A DNA stretch of 64,000 bases from an alpha proteobacterium BAL199 (lineage in GTDB: Bacteria > Pseudomonadota > Alphaproteobacteria > Thalassobaculales > Thalassobaculaceae), in contig ABHC01000003.1 in the NCBI GenBank assembly GCA_000171835.1, positions 62,001 through 126,000 on the forward strand, in the 5' to 3' direction. Shown piece by piece: positions 48,982-58,381 of this stretch. The notes under the pieces were generated by a model, which was not told the DNA's origin, did not search any database, and was given only the letters and a program-made list of their open reading frames with translations. Positions within the stretch are counted from its first letter, which is position 1. Each line of letters begins with the position of its first letter. Made by a program: the position numbers and the translations under genes.

Positions 48982-50151
48982 CTAGACCGATGCTACATCC
49001 GGGCGAGCGGCGACGTAGCCCTCTAGTTTCTTTATTAAATACATGACGTCTTCGTCGCTCACGCCCATCTCGTCCGTGTCAAACCGGGTCAACACCCGTT
49101 CAATCACAGTCTCGGCGAAACGCTGACGATCGGCCGGTCCGTCTCCCAGTTCGGTCTCGTCAACTGTTTCAACCGCAGCGCGCAACACGACGCGATCGCG
49201 TGGCCCGATGCCGGCCTTGTCCGCCAGCGCATCGAGGCCGCGCCGACCGCTGTCGTGGACCAGCCGTCCGGCGTTGTCGACCGGCACCTTGGCCAGAACG
49301 GCCAGGGCCGTCTCCACGAACGTCACATCGCCGATGCACGCGGCACGAACCACAATCGAGGAGGTCAGGCGGCCGCCATTGGCCAGCGAGCGAACCAGAT
49401 CCTCCACCCGCTCGGGGGGGGAGCTGTCGTTGACCAAGCCAAGAGTGGCGCGCTCGCGGCCATCCAGGATGAGATCGGTGGCCAGATCCAGCGGCAACGA
49501 ATGCCGCCGGACCAACTCGCCCTGCAGGCGCTCGGAGACCATGGCAACAAGGCGCTCCGCCACCGCGACTGGCAGGGCGTCACGGGCAACCAAGGGCGCA
49601 TGAACCCGTTCGCTTTCCGGAAAACGGTCGAGCGCCAGATCCAATGTCGGCTCAGCAAGCACCGCTCCGGGATTCGATACCACGGCTACGACCACGTTCT
49701 CCGTGCCGTGCGCGACCAGCGCATCGGCCACCGCCTCCGACAACGTGGGGCGCGCCGCGACCGCAAGCTGCTTGTCCTCGTCGTCGGCGGAGATCAACTC
49801 GACCAGGTCGCTATCGGTCAGTACGCTGAACTCCTCCAGCACCGGCCGCGCCACGCTTGCGATATCGCGGGCCAGCGCGATTGCCACGTCATGCGGCAGA
49901 TCCGAAGTTCGGCGCACGGCGGCCGCCAGACTCTCTCGCACCTGGCGTTCAACATCGATTGCGAGCCGTCGCACGATATCGGTCGCGAGTTGGAGCTCTC
50001 CGGCACCTAATGCACCGGCTTCAAGCGCCTTACCGACCGTCGCCGCCACTTCCGCCCGGGCGTCAGGAGTGGCGCCCTTTGCCAGACGGGCAGCCAACTC
50101 AGCCGTCGGCAGACCTCCAGACTGGCGATCCGAGGGCTTCGATCCGCTCAT
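48982..50151 (-). CDS. DUF2336 (HEAT-like) protein
   Basis: A 389-residue soluble, mostly helical protein of the DUF2336 family common in alphaproteobacteria. Repeating helix pairs such as HDVAIALARDIASVARPVLEE and the SVLTDSDLVELISADDEDKQ block are typical. The role is unknown; some relatives have been linked to cell-surface or stress functions. A run of eight G on the plus strand (49414-49421) encodes Pro-Pro and is a possible slippage site. An inverted repeat lies 48 bases upstream of the start. Confidence 0.75.
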   Translation of the reverse strand: MSGSKPSDRQSGGLPTAELAARLAKGATPDARAEVAATVGKALEAGALGAGELQLATDIVRRLAIDVERQVRESLAAAVRRTSDLPHDVAIALARDIASVARPVLEEFSVLTDSDLVELISADDEDKQLAVAARPTLSEAVADALVAHGTENVVVAVVSNPGAVLAEPTLDLALDRFPESERVHAPLVARDALPVAVAERLVAMVSERLQGELVRRHSLPLDLATDLILDGRERATLGLVNDSSPPERVEDLVRSLANGGRLTSSIVVRAACIGDVTFVETALAVLAKVPVDNAGRLVHDSGRRGLDALADKAGIGPRDRVVLRAAVETVDETELGDGPADRQRFAETVIERVLTRFDTDEMGVSDEDVMYLIKKLEGYVAARPDVASV

Positions 50152-50498
50152 GACTCACACCTCCCGTGGGCCCTGGTCCTGCCGGGCACAAACCACGCTA
50201 ACGTTCGGTCGTTAAAGAAACGTTGCCACATCATCGACCGACGATCGCAAGACAGCATACCTGAACATTCGACCGGTCGCACCAAACAGGCGGAGCCGGG
50301 TCCGATCAAGCCGCCGACAAACCTCTACCTTTGCCCACCGACGTCGTGCGCTGGAGCGGCAGCCAAAGTCTGCCGAACCCAACCGAAGGGTCAAAAAACG
50401 TACCCGCCCAGCCCGCCCGATGACGCCACCGCTCGGGAAGCTGTCACCAGGCTGCTTGGGTCAACAATCCAGGCCTGCCGCTAACGCACCGCCGGTTT
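50152..50498. other. Intergenic region upstream of DUF2336
   Basis: About 350 bases between the TRAP permease stop and the DUF2336 start. It holds an inverted repeat TAACG-N6-CGTTA (50199-50214) that could be an operator. A 60-codon open frame on the minus strand (50212-50394) has no ribosome site or family resemblance and is not called. No terminator with a T-run was found for the permease gene. Confidence 0.4.
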
Positions 50499-53129
50499 TC
50501 AGAAGGCCGGTACGTCGGTCCGGCGTCGCTGCAACATGATGATCAATCCCAGCAGCAGGAACGCCGGGATGTAGAACACTTCCTTGGCAATGCGCGAGAC
50601 CGGTACCTCGACGGCGGTGATCCGCACGGGCTTGTCACCGTAGAAGTCGAAGTCCTTCATCTTGCTGCCCGGCACGCTGCTCGGCTGGAACGGCTCCTCC
50701 AGTTTGGCGACGCCATCTTCGACGATCACTTGGAGATCCGCCTGCTTCAAGCGTTCGTCACCGGTGGCACCCTTGGCACCAAGCGGCAGCAGGAAGGTCG
50801 TCGCCTCGGTCTTGCCGGCGAACTTGATCGACGGCCCCTCCACCACCAGGCGGAGATTGGCATTGTCGGGCTCGATCTGCGCGAACTCGACCACCTTGGT
50901 TGGATTTTCCTGGCTGAATGGCGGTTCGATCAAGTCGAGCCAGAAGCCCGGCCGGAACAAGGTGAACGCCACCAGCAACAGGGCAGCCGCTTCCCACCGC
51001 TGGTTTCGGGCGAAGAAGTAGCCCTGGGTCCCCGCTGCAAACAGCATCATTGCCACCGTGGCGATGACGAACACGTACGCCCCCTCCCAGACCGTCACAT
51101 TGATCAGCAGGAGGTCGGTGTTGAAGATGAACAAGAACGGCAATGCGACGGTGCGAAGCGAGAAATAGAATGCCGTCATACCGGTCTTGATCGGATCCGC
51201 TCCGGAAATCGCCGCGGCGGCGAACGACGCCAAGCCGACCGGAGGCGTCACATCCGCCATGATGCCGAAGTAGAACACGAACAGGTGGACCGCGATCAAC
51301 GGTACGATCAGGCCGTTCTGCGCACCGATCTCCACCACCACGCCCGCCATCAGCGAGGAAACCACGATGTAGTTGGCGGTCGTCGGCAGGCCCATCCCCA
51401 AGATCAGGCTGAAGATTGCCACCAGCACCAGCATGACGATCAAGTTGCCGCCGGACAGGAATTCGATGAACTCGCCCATCACCTGATGGGCGCCGGTCAG
51501 CGATATGGTGCCAACGATGATGCCGGCGGCGCCGGTCGCAACCGCAATTCCGATCATGTTGCGGGCGCCGGCGATCAGGCCTTCCAGCACACTATGGAAG
51601 CCGGTCAAGAACGCCGCACCATAGTCACCGGTACCGCGGAACATCGCTTTCAGCGGGTTCTGTGTGAGTTGGATGAAGATCATCGCGACGGTGGCCCAAT
51701 AGGCCGACAGGCCCGGCGACAGCCGTTCGATCATCAGGCACCACACCAGCACCACGATCGGCAACAGGAAGTAGAGGCCGGTCAGCAGGGTTGGTCCGGA
51801 TTCCGGCAGTGTGACGATCGGCGAATTCGGATCATCGAGTTCAAGGTCCGGGCGACCCGCCGCCAGCCAGATCAGCGCCACATAGACGACGGCGAACAAC
51901 ACGACTACCGCTTCGAACGTGGTGTTCGGGAACACATCCTTCGTCCAGCCCAGCCCGTAGTAGATCACCGCGGCGGTGATCCCCATCGCCAGGAAACCGG
52001 TCAGAACGCCAATCAGCTTTTGGACGGCGGTCCGCACCGGACCGGGCTTCGGCAGCCCCTGCATGCCCGATTTCAGGGCTTCAAGGTGCACGATATAGAG
52101 CAAAGCGATGTAGGAGATCGTCGCCGGCAAGACTGCGTGGCGCACCACATCCAGGTAGCTGACGCCGACATACTCAATCATCAGGAACGCCGCAGCGCCC
52201 ATCACCGGCGGCATGATCTGGCCGTTGACCGACGATGCGACTTCGACGGCGCCGGCTTTGTCGGGCGAGAACCCGACGCGCTTCATCAGCGGGATGGTGA
52301 ACGTGCCGGTCGTCACGACATTCGCAATCGACGAACCGGAGATCAGACCGGTCATCGCCGAGGAAACCACCGCTGCCTTCGCCGGACCGCCCCGCAGGTG
52401 GCCAAGCAGCGCGAACGCGACCTGGATGAAGTAGTTGCCGGCGCCGGCCTTATCCAGCAGCGAACCGAACAGCACGAAGAGGAAGACCATCGACGCGGAG
52501 ACGCCAAGAGCGACGCCGAACACGCCCTCGGTCTGCATCCAGAAATGCCACATGGCCTTCCCGTAGGATGCGCCCTTCCACTGGATGACTTCCGGAATGA
52601 ACGGCTGATCACCGAAGAAGACGTAGATCATGAAAACCGACGCCACGATCAACAGGGGCAGACCAAGCGCCCGGAAGGTGGCGATCATCAGCACCAGCAG
52701 GCCGATCGTCGACGCGACCAGATCAGCGGTGGTCGGCAGGCCGGCGCGGTACGCGATGTTGCCCTTCTCGACGATCAGATACAGGCAACTGGCGATCCCG
52801 AGTGCCGCCAACGCCCAGTCGTACCAGGGAACCCGGTCGCGCGGCGAAGTCTTGAGCAATGGATACGACAGCGCGGCCAAGGCCAGCGCGAATGCGAGGT
52901 GGATGGCGCGCGCATCATCGGAATTGAAGATGACGTTCACGCCGATCAAATCGGTCAGGAAGTAGGGAATGTCCGAGGCGATGTAGAGCTGGAACAGCGA
53001 CCACACCAGGGCGAAGCCAGCCAGGAAAACCCCAACCGGCCCGGCCGGATTTCGGCTTCCGGTGTCGGACGAGGCTACGAGGTCCTGGAGGTCGACATCA
53101 GTATTCTTGGCATCGCTCTGTGAACTCAT
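50499..53129 (-). CDS. TRAP transporter fused permease (4TM/12TM) with DUF3394
   Basis: An 876-residue membrane protein fusing the small and large TRAP permease subunits, as is usual for TAXI-type systems. The first part holds about four to five helices; the large part contains FGSLLDKAGAGNYFIQVAFA, SSAMTGLISGSSIANVVTTG, GLPTTANYIVVSSLMAG and FYFGIMADVTPPVGLASFAA. Residues about 690-850 form the soluble DUF3394 extension between the last helices. Sodium-driven solute uptake is expected. It lies 90 bases after the TAXI receptor gene, on the same strand. Confidence 0.93.
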   Translation of the reverse strand: MSSQSDAKNTDVDLQDLVASSDTGSRNPAGPVGVFLAGFALVWSLFQLYIASDIPYFLTDLIGVNVIFNSDDARAIHLAFALALAALSYPLLKTSPRDRVPWYDWALAALGIASCLYLIVEKGNIAYRAGLPTTADLVASTIGLLVLMIATFRALGLPLLIVASVFMIYVFFGDQPFIPEVIQWKGASYGKAMWHFWMQTEGVFGVALGVSASMVFLFVLFGSLLDKAGAGNYFIQVAFALLGHLRGGPAKAAVVSSAMTGLISGSSIANVVTTGTFTIPLMKRVGFSPDKAGAVEVASSVNGQIMPPVMGAAAFLMIEYVGVSYLDVVRHAVLPATISYIALLYIVHLEALKSGMQGLPKPGPVRTAVQKLIGVLTGFLAMGITAAVIYYGLGWTKDVFPNTTFEAVVVLFAVVYVALIWLAAGRPDLELDDPNSPIVTLPESGPTLLTGLYFLLPIVVLVWCLMIERLSPGLSAYWATVAMIFIQLTQNPLKAMFRGTGDYGAAFLTGFHSVLEGLIAGARNMIGIAVATGAAGIIVGTISLTGAHQVMGEFIEFLSGGNLIVMLVLVAIFSLILGMGLPTTANYIVVSSLMAGVVVEIGAQNGLIVPLIAVHLFVFYFGIMADVTPPVGLASFAAAAISGADPIKTGMTAFYFSLRTVALPFLFIFNTDLLLINVTVWEGAYVFVIATVAMMLFAAGTQGYFFARNQRWEAAALLLVAFTLFRPGFWLDLIEPPFSQENPTKVVEFAQIEPDNANLRLVVEGPSIKFAGKTEATTFLLPLGAKGATGDERLKQADLQVIVEDGVAKLEEPFQPSSVPGSKMKDFDFYGDKPVRITAVEVPVSRIAKEVFYIPAFLLLGLIIMLQRRRTDVPAF

Positions 53130-53219
53130 CGTGCCCCCCGGTCACTCGTTCTGTCGAAGATTGATTGCGTGCAGATGAGACGGCCGGGAGCACCGATCGG
53201 CACTCCCGGCCGGCGCTCA

Positions 53220-54200
53220 TTACATCAGGCCGAGTTCCTTGAATGCCTTGGCTGCACCTGGATGGATCGGAGCCGAGAATGGCTTCACCATTTCAGCCGC
53301 CGTCAGATGGGCGAAGGCGGGGTGCAGTTTCTTGAAGTCGTCGATGTTGCTCAACACCGCCTTGGCGACGACGTAGACCACGTCGTCCGGCACTGTCGTC
53401 GCGCTGACGAAGGTCGCAACGGCACCGAAGGACACGGTGTCGTTCGGGCTGCCCGGATACATGCCGCCGGGGATCGTCACCTTGCGGAAGTACGGGTTGT
53501 CGGCGATCAGCTTGTCGAACGCCGGGCCGGTCACGTTGACCAGATTGGCTTCACAGGTCGCGGCGGTCTCCTGGACCAGCGCGGCCGGATGACCGACCAG
53601 CCAGAAATACGCGTCGATCTTGTTGTCGCAGAGGCCCTGACCGGTTTCGGCCGACTTAAGCTCAGCGGCCAGCTTCAGATCGCTGCGCTGCCAACCGACG
53701 GCCTTCTCGATGACTTCCCACGTGGTTCGCGTGCCGGAACCGGCATTGCCGATGTTCACGCGCTTGCCCTTGAGGTCTTCGAAATTGACGATGTTCGAAT
53801 CCTTGCGGGCCACGATGGTGACCGGTTCGGCGTGCACCGCGAAGACGCTACGGAGTTCGCTGAACGGCCCGGCGCTGGCGAAGTCACCAGTCCCGGTGTA
53901 GGCGTAATGCTGGACGTCCGACTGTGCCACTCCGAATTCGAGCTCGCCCGCCCGGATGGTGTTCACGTTGTACGTGGAACCACCGGTGGATTCGACCGAA
54001 CACCGCAGACCGTGCTCTTTGCGGTCCTTGTTCACCAGACGGCAGATCGCGCCGCCGGTCGGGTAGTACACGCCGGTCACGCCACCTGTGCCGATCGAGA
54101 TGAACCGCTGCTCAGCGGCCGATGCGCCATCGGAAACACCAACGGCGAGTGCAGCAGCACCCAATGCGACAGCAAACGTCGTTGCAAAAAGTTGCTTCAT
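53220..54200 (-). CDS. TAXI-family TRAP substrate-binding protein
   Basis: A 326-residue periplasmic receptor. The signal peptide runs to about residue 28 (ASA-AEQ). The family motif FISIGTGGVTGVYYPTGGAI follows at once, then STGGSTYNVNTIRAGELEFGV and NIGNAGSGTRTTWEVI. TAXI receptors bind small carboxylates such as glutamate or related compounds. Downstream is its fused permease and upstream, on the same strand, a class III aminotransferase, hinting at an amino-acid-like substrate (inference). Confidence 0.93.
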   Translation of the reverse strand: MKQLFATTFAVALGAAALAVGVSDGASAAEQRFISIGTGGVTGVYYPTGGAICRLVNKDRKEHGLRCSVESTGGSTYNVNTIRAGELEFGVAQSDVQHYAYTGTGDFASAGPFSELRSVFAVHAEPVTIVARKDSNIVNFEDLKGKRVNIGNAGSGTRTTWEVIEKAVGWQRSDLKLAAELKSAETGQGLCDNKIDAYFWLVGHPAALVQETAATCEANLVNVTGPAFDKLIADNPYFRKVTIPGGMYPGSPNDTVSFGAVATFVSATTVPDDVVYVVAKAVLSNIDDFKKLHPAFAHLTAAEMVKPFSAPIHPGAAKAFKELGLM

Positions 54201-54505
54201 ATGAAGTCCTCCGAAGTCTCCCGTTTCTCACTCTTCCCGATGCAGCCCGTTCCCGTGGATCCTGTCATCGGATTATCGACCGGGGCCGTCAGGCCCTCCG
54301 GTCATTCTGGGGTCACTATCCCAGGAATCCCCACGCCTACTATGCTCATCCCGCCCTGCTCGCGTCAACTTACGCCCTGCCCTGGCCATCCGGCCGTTCG
54401 CCCTTGGCGTGCATGATGTTAACGACATTTCACCAGACGACTGCACCGCGACACGTTCGAACGCCCGATCCAACTGGACCTGGGTCTCACACGAATGGTG
54501 GTCCG
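54201..54505. other. Intergenic region upstream of the TAXI-TRAP genes
   Basis: About 305 bases between the aminotransferase stop and the TAXI receptor start, containing one candidate promoter (54339-54368). The implied leader of about 130 nt shows no structure I recognise as a riboswitch. Confidence 0.5.
54339..54368 (-). promoter_or_regulatory. Candidate promoter of the TAXI-TRAP genes
   Basis: TTGACG (54368-54363) and CATAGT (54344-54339) on the minus strand, separated by 18 bases, form a sigma-70-type promoter upstream of the receptor gene. Confidence 0.5.
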
Positions 54506-55831
54506 TTAAGCAGGCAGTACCGCGTCGATCGCATCGCCTAGCTTCTCGACGATTTCGGTAATGTGGCTCTGGTTGATGATGAACGGGGGGGCCACCAGAA
54601 TGTGGTCGCCGCGCCGACCGTCAATGGTCCCTCCCATGGGATAGACCATCAGCCCGCGCGCCATAGCCTCCCGCTTGATCGCCACGTTCACCTTGCGGGC
54701 CGGATCGAGCGGTTCCTTGGTGCTGCGATCAGCCACCAGTTCCAACCCGAGGAACAGCCCGCGCCCACGAATGTCCCCGACATAGGGATTGTTCCCGAAC
54801 CGGGTGTCGAGCGCCTGACGCAGCGCGGCGCCCTGCGTGCGGACGTTGCCGAGCAGGTTGTCTTCCTGGATCACCTTCTGGACAGCCAAACCCGCGGCGC
54901 ACGCCGCCGGATGTCCCATGTAGGTGTGACCGTGCTGGAAGAACCCTGAACCATCCCGGATCGCGGCATAGATGCGACCATCCAGGAGCACCGCCCCGAT
55001 CGGCTGGTAGCCGGCACCCAGTCCCTTGGCGATTACCAGTAGGTCTGGGGTGACACCGTCCTCCTGACACGCGAACAGGTGGCCGGTACGGCCCATGCCA
55101 CACATGACTTCGTCGAAGATCAGCAGCACGCCGTGGCGGTCGCAAATCTCGCGGATACGCTTCAGGTAGCCGGGCACCGCCGGAACCGCCCCGGCGGTCG
55201 CACCGACCACCGGCTCGCAGACAAAGGCCGCGACCGTCTCAGGCCCGGCGGCCCGGATCGCCGCATCCAGTTCATCGGCGGCGCGGATGCCATATTCCTC
55301 GACAGTCTCGTCGTCGCGGCGGTCCCGGTACTCGTAACAGGGCGCCACATGGGTGGCGTCGATCAGCATCGGGTGGAACTGCTCGCGCCGCCACTCGTTT
55401 CCGCCGATCGCCAAAGCTCCCAGGGTATTGCCGTGGTAGCTCTGTCGACGCGCGATGATCCGGTGCCGCTTGGGCTGCCCGATCTCCAGATAGTATTGCC
55501 GCGCCATCTTCAGCGCCGCCTCGACCCCCTCCGAGCCGCCGGACACGAAATACACCATGTCCAGGTTGCCCGGCGCGGATTCGACCAGGAAATCCGCCAA
55601 CTGCTCCATCGGCTGGTTGGTGAAAAAGCCGGTGTGAGCGTAGGGAATCGCGTCGAGTTGTGTCTTGACTGCGTTGATTACCCGCACGTCGCTGTGCCCG
55701 AGGCACGACACGGCCGCACCGCCCGACGCATCGAGGTAGCGCTTGCCGGCGGCATCGACCACGTAGACGCCATCGCCTCGTTTGGCGGTCGGCGGAACAG
55801 CTTTGGTCTGACGATGAAACACATGGGTCAT
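54506..55831 (-). CDS. Class III pyridoxal-phosphate aminotransferase
   Basis: A 441-residue enzyme. YLDASGGAAVSCLGH near the N-terminus, the phosphate loop VSGGSEGVEAALKMAR, the Asp of LLIFDEVMCGMGRTG and the cofactor lysine in VIAKGLGAGYQPIGAV are all present. The family moves amino groups from omega or alpha positions; the amino donor is not predictable. The ATG at 55831 gives a normal N-terminus. It lies upstream of the TAXI-TRAP genes with its own-strand continuation, so import and first catabolic step may be linked. Confidence 0.9.
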   Translation of the reverse strand: MTHVFHRQTKAVPPTAKRGDGVYVVDAAGKRYLDASGGAAVSCLGHSDVRVINAVKTQLDAIPYAHTGFFTNQPMEQLADFLVESAPGNLDMVYFVSGGSEGVEAALKMARQYYLEIGQPKRHRIIARRQSYHGNTLGALAIGGNEWRREQFHPMLIDATHVAPCYEYRDRRDDETVEEYGIRAADELDAAIRAAGPETVAAFVCEPVVGATAGAVPAVPGYLKRIREICDRHGVLLIFDEVMCGMGRTGHLFACQEDGVTPDLLVIAKGLGAGYQPIGAVLLDGRIYAAIRDGSGFFQHGHTYMGHPAACAAGLAVQKVIQEDNLLGNVRTQGAALRQALDTRFGNNPYVGDIRGRGLFLGLELVADRSTKEPLDPARKVNVAIKREAMARGLMVYPMGGTIDGRRGDHILVAPPFIINQSHITEIVEKLGDAIDAVLPA

Positions 55832-55917
55832 GCGACTCTCCCGCCGGACCATCCGGCTCTTAATCCGATGCAGTCAACGCCCGCCTTCCCAACGCGGTCA
55901 AGGGCGGTCCGACCTCA

Positions 55918-56556
55918 TCACTCCTGGGTTTCCGGGCGGGTGACGGTCCACACCACGATGTCGCGGAGCACCTTACCCAGCGCCTGATCGAAGGTATCGA
56001 CGATCGAGTGGATCTTGTTGTCCGGCGACGCGATCACACGTTCCACTGTGGTCGACGCAATGATCCGGCGTTGTGGCATGCGGACCAATTTGGCATTGAT
56101 CCGGACGTTGACCTTCGGCGCCTCGACTCCCTCTTGGTATTCCGCCTGAAACTCCCGCAGTTCGACCCGAAGCACAAAGTCCGAGCGCAGAGACACAGAT
56201 TCGCGGCCCACGCCGATAATGGCCTTTGAATTCTCGAAGGATTCGATCAACAGGCGCTGCACCATGTTCGGCGCGTCGTCGATCCACTGGGCACCGGCGT
56301 AGTAGTCGATCCTGTGCGCACCGCGGATCACAGCAATCCGCGTTGTAGCAAGACCAGCCGGAGATGACGGTCGATCGACGGCGAGCTGCCAGTCAACCGT
56401 CGGCAGGTTGGCCGGGAACGTGCTCTTCGGCGTGAGGGTATAGAGCTGCTGCGAGGGGCCTCCGAGCGACAGACCAGAACACCCGGCGACCATCACCAGT
56501 GCTGCAATCAGCGCGCCGCCGACGGCGTTGCGGACCAATCGAACGTTCGCCATCAC
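55918..56556 (-). CDS. ABC-transport auxiliary lipoprotein (PqiC/MlaB-associated type)
   Basis: A 212-residue lipoprotein with the lipobox VMVAGC (Cys near 26) and the ABC_trans_aux fold of about 180 residues: QQLYTLTPKSTFP, AVIRGAHRIDYYAGAQWIDDAPNMVQRLLIESFE. It probably sits on the periplasmic face of the outer membrane and receives lipid from the MCE protein. Its ATG overlaps the MCE gene stop by four bases; last gene of the four-gene lipid transport row. Confidence 0.88.
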   Translation of the reverse strand: MMANVRLVRNAVGGALIAALVMVAGCSGLSLGGPSQQLYTLTPKSTFPANLPTVDWQLAVDRPSSPAGLATTRIAVIRGAHRIDYYAGAQWIDDAPNMVQRLLIESFENSKAIIGVGRESVSLRSDFVLRVELREFQAEYQEGVEAPKVNVRINAKLVRMPQRRIIASTTVERVIASPDNKIHSIVDTFDQALGKVLRDIVVWTVTRPETQE

Positions 56557-57560
56557 TGCGCCTCCACCTGGCCTTCGCGCTTCCCGAACAGGAACTGCGA
56601 CGGATCGCGATTGAGCTGACGCACCACTCGATCGAGATTGCCAACGAGTTCGCGGGCCTCGAACAGGAACTGGGTCAGCTCGTACAGACCGGAGTTCGAG
56701 AAGTCGCGCATTCCCGGGCGGGCTTCGCCGAGCAGTGCCTCGAGCTGTGCCGCGGTTCCACCAATCCGCTCGGTGGTGAACGCCAGCCGGTCACTCAATT
56801 TTCCGATTTCGGCATCCACCCCGGTGACGGTGCCGCGCGCAGCGGACAGCGTGACCGAAACCTCCTCGGTAATCGTCTTGAAGTTTCCCCGGAGTTCCTT
56901 GATCAACGGAGTCAGATCGGCCATTGCCGCCCGAACCTCGGTGGCGGCAGCAGCCCCGTCGACGACCGCCGTTTCGATCTCGTCCGTACGTTGGGCCAGG
57001 ACGGCCGACACCGTCGCCAAGTTTCGCAGGATGTCGCGAACCGATTTCTGATTGTCGTCGCTGAGAAATCCCTGCAGGTGCGCAATCAGCGTCACCAACT
57101 GGCCCGCAATCTCCGGCGCCGATTGGAACACCTTCTCAAGCCGCGACGCCCGCGACGGTATGAGCGGCAGGGTTCCGGCTTCGGCTACCTGGAGGTTCGG
57201 TGCGTCGCGCGTCCCACCCTGGATCTGGATGAACCCGAGGCCGGTAAGCCCTTGGGATTCCAGAGTCGCATACATGTTCACCTTAATTGGGATGGCGGCA
57301 TCGAGTTCCACGGTCACGGCCACCTTCTCGACGTTGTCCGGATCAATCCGGATGTCGGTCACCGAGCCAACCGGCACGCCGTGATAGCGCACCCGGCTGC
57401 CCACGGACAGCCCGCCCACCGATCCGTCGAACTCGATGAGATAGTCGCGCACATCCTGATCGAGCCGGACGTTGCCGAACCAGACAGCCAACCCCAGGCC
57501 GCCCAGAAACAACGCCAGAACGAAGGCACCGACCACCGCGTATCCCGCTCGCGTCTCCAT
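56553..57560 (-). CDS. MCE (MlaD) family lipid-transport protein
   Basis: A 335-residue protein. An N-terminal membrane helix (about 7-28) precedes the MCE domain (about 40-120; LIEFDGSVGGLSVGSRVRYHGVPVG) and a long helical C-terminal region predicted to extend across the periplasm. It forms the hexameric ring bridging the permease with downstream carriers. Two bases separate it from the ATPase gene. Confidence 0.92.
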   Translation of the reverse strand: METRAGYAVVGAFVLALFLGGLGLAVWFGNVRLDQDVRDYLIEFDGSVGGLSVGSRVRYHGVPVGSVTDIRIDPDNVEKVAVTVELDAAIPIKVNMYATLESQGLTGLGFIQIQGGTRDAPNLQVAEAGTLPLIPSRASRLEKVFQSAPEIAGQLVTLIAHLQGFLSDDNQKSVRDILRNLATVSAVLAQRTDEIETAVVDGAAAATEVRAAMADLTPLIKELRGNFKTITEEVSVTLSAARGTVTGVDAEIGKLSDRLAFTTERIGGTAAQLEALLGEARPGMRDFSNSGLYELTQFLFEARELVGNLDRVVRQLNRDPSQFLFGKREGQVEAQ

Positions 57561-57562
57561 CG

Positions 57563-58381
57563 TCAGCCCCCCTCTGCTCCGATCCGGTCGGCCGCTGCCG
57601 GCGCCTCGAACGCCGCCCGCGCCCGCGGTCCATGGAAATACTCCTGAATCCAGGGATCTGGATGACCGACCAGCTCTTTCATCGTGCCGACCACGACGCG
57701 CTTGTTCACCAGCACGGCAATGCGGTCGCAGATCCGGGCCAGGCTGTCCAGGTCATGGGTGACCATCACCACTGTCAAACCAAGCGCCCGGCGCAGGTCC
57801 AGGATCAATTCGTCAAAAGCCGAGGCGCCGATCGGATCAAGCCCGGCGGTCGGCTCGTCCAGGAAGACCACCTCCGGGTCCAGCGCCAACGCCCGCGCCA
57901 ACCCGGCCCGTTTCTTCATGCCGCCTGACAGTTGTGACGGAAACTTGCCGCAGGCATCGGCGGGCAAACCGACCAATCCGACCTTCAGGCGTGCAAGCTC
58001 GTCCATCAGCACGCTTGGAATGCCGCCGCGCTCGCGCATCGGTACTTCGATGTTCTGACCAACGGTCAGGGCGCTGAACAATGCGCCCTCCTGGAACAGC
58101 ATGCCGAAACGTCCAGCCAGGCGGATGGTGCTTGAGCCGTCCCAGGCAACCGGTTCCCCGAGCAGCGTAATCTCGCCCTCGGCCGGCCGCTGCAATCCGA
58201 TGATCGTACGGAGCAGCACTGTCTTGCCGGTCCCGGACCCTCCCACGACGCCCAGGATCTCGCCGCGTTCAACGATCAGATCAAGCCCGTCATGCACGAC
58301 CTGCGACCCGAAGCGAGTGACCAGCCCACGGACCGTGATCGCCGGGTCGATCGGAGAATCGCCGGGACTCTGCATATTCAT
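57563..58381 (-). CDS. MlaF-type ABC transporter ATP-binding protein
   Basis: A 272-residue ATPase. Walker A GGSGTGKT lies at 47-54, the signature QLSGGMKKRAGLARA near 150, Walker B VVFLDEPTAGLDPIG near 173 and the switch His in VTHD near 209. The KK after LSGGM marks the lipid-transport (Mkl/MlaF) subgroup. The ATG overlaps the permease stop (ATGA), so translation is coupled. Confidence 0.93.
   Translation of the reverse strand: MNMQSPGDSPIDPAITVRGLVTRFGSQVVHDGLDLIVERGEILGVVGGSGTGKTVLLRTIIGLQRPAEGEITLLGEPVAWDGSSTIRLAGRFGMLFQEGALFSALTVGQNIEVPMRERGGIPSVLMDELARLKVGLVGLPADACGKFPSQLSGGMKKRAGLARALALDPEVVFLDEPTAGLDPIGASAFDELILDLRRALGLTVVMVTHDLDSLARICDRIAVLVNKRVVVGTMKELVGHPDPWIQEYFHGPRARAAFEAPAAADRIGAEGG

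Noticed and set aside
50212-50394. 60-codon open frame upstream of DUF2336
   Set aside because: No ribosome site, very basic composition and it overlaps a candidate operator.
50730-53123. 797-codon open frame antisense to the TRAP permease
   Set aside because: High GC keeps this frame open; the sequence is low-complexity in Arg, His and Gln with no family resemblance, while the opposite strand is a clear TRAP permease.
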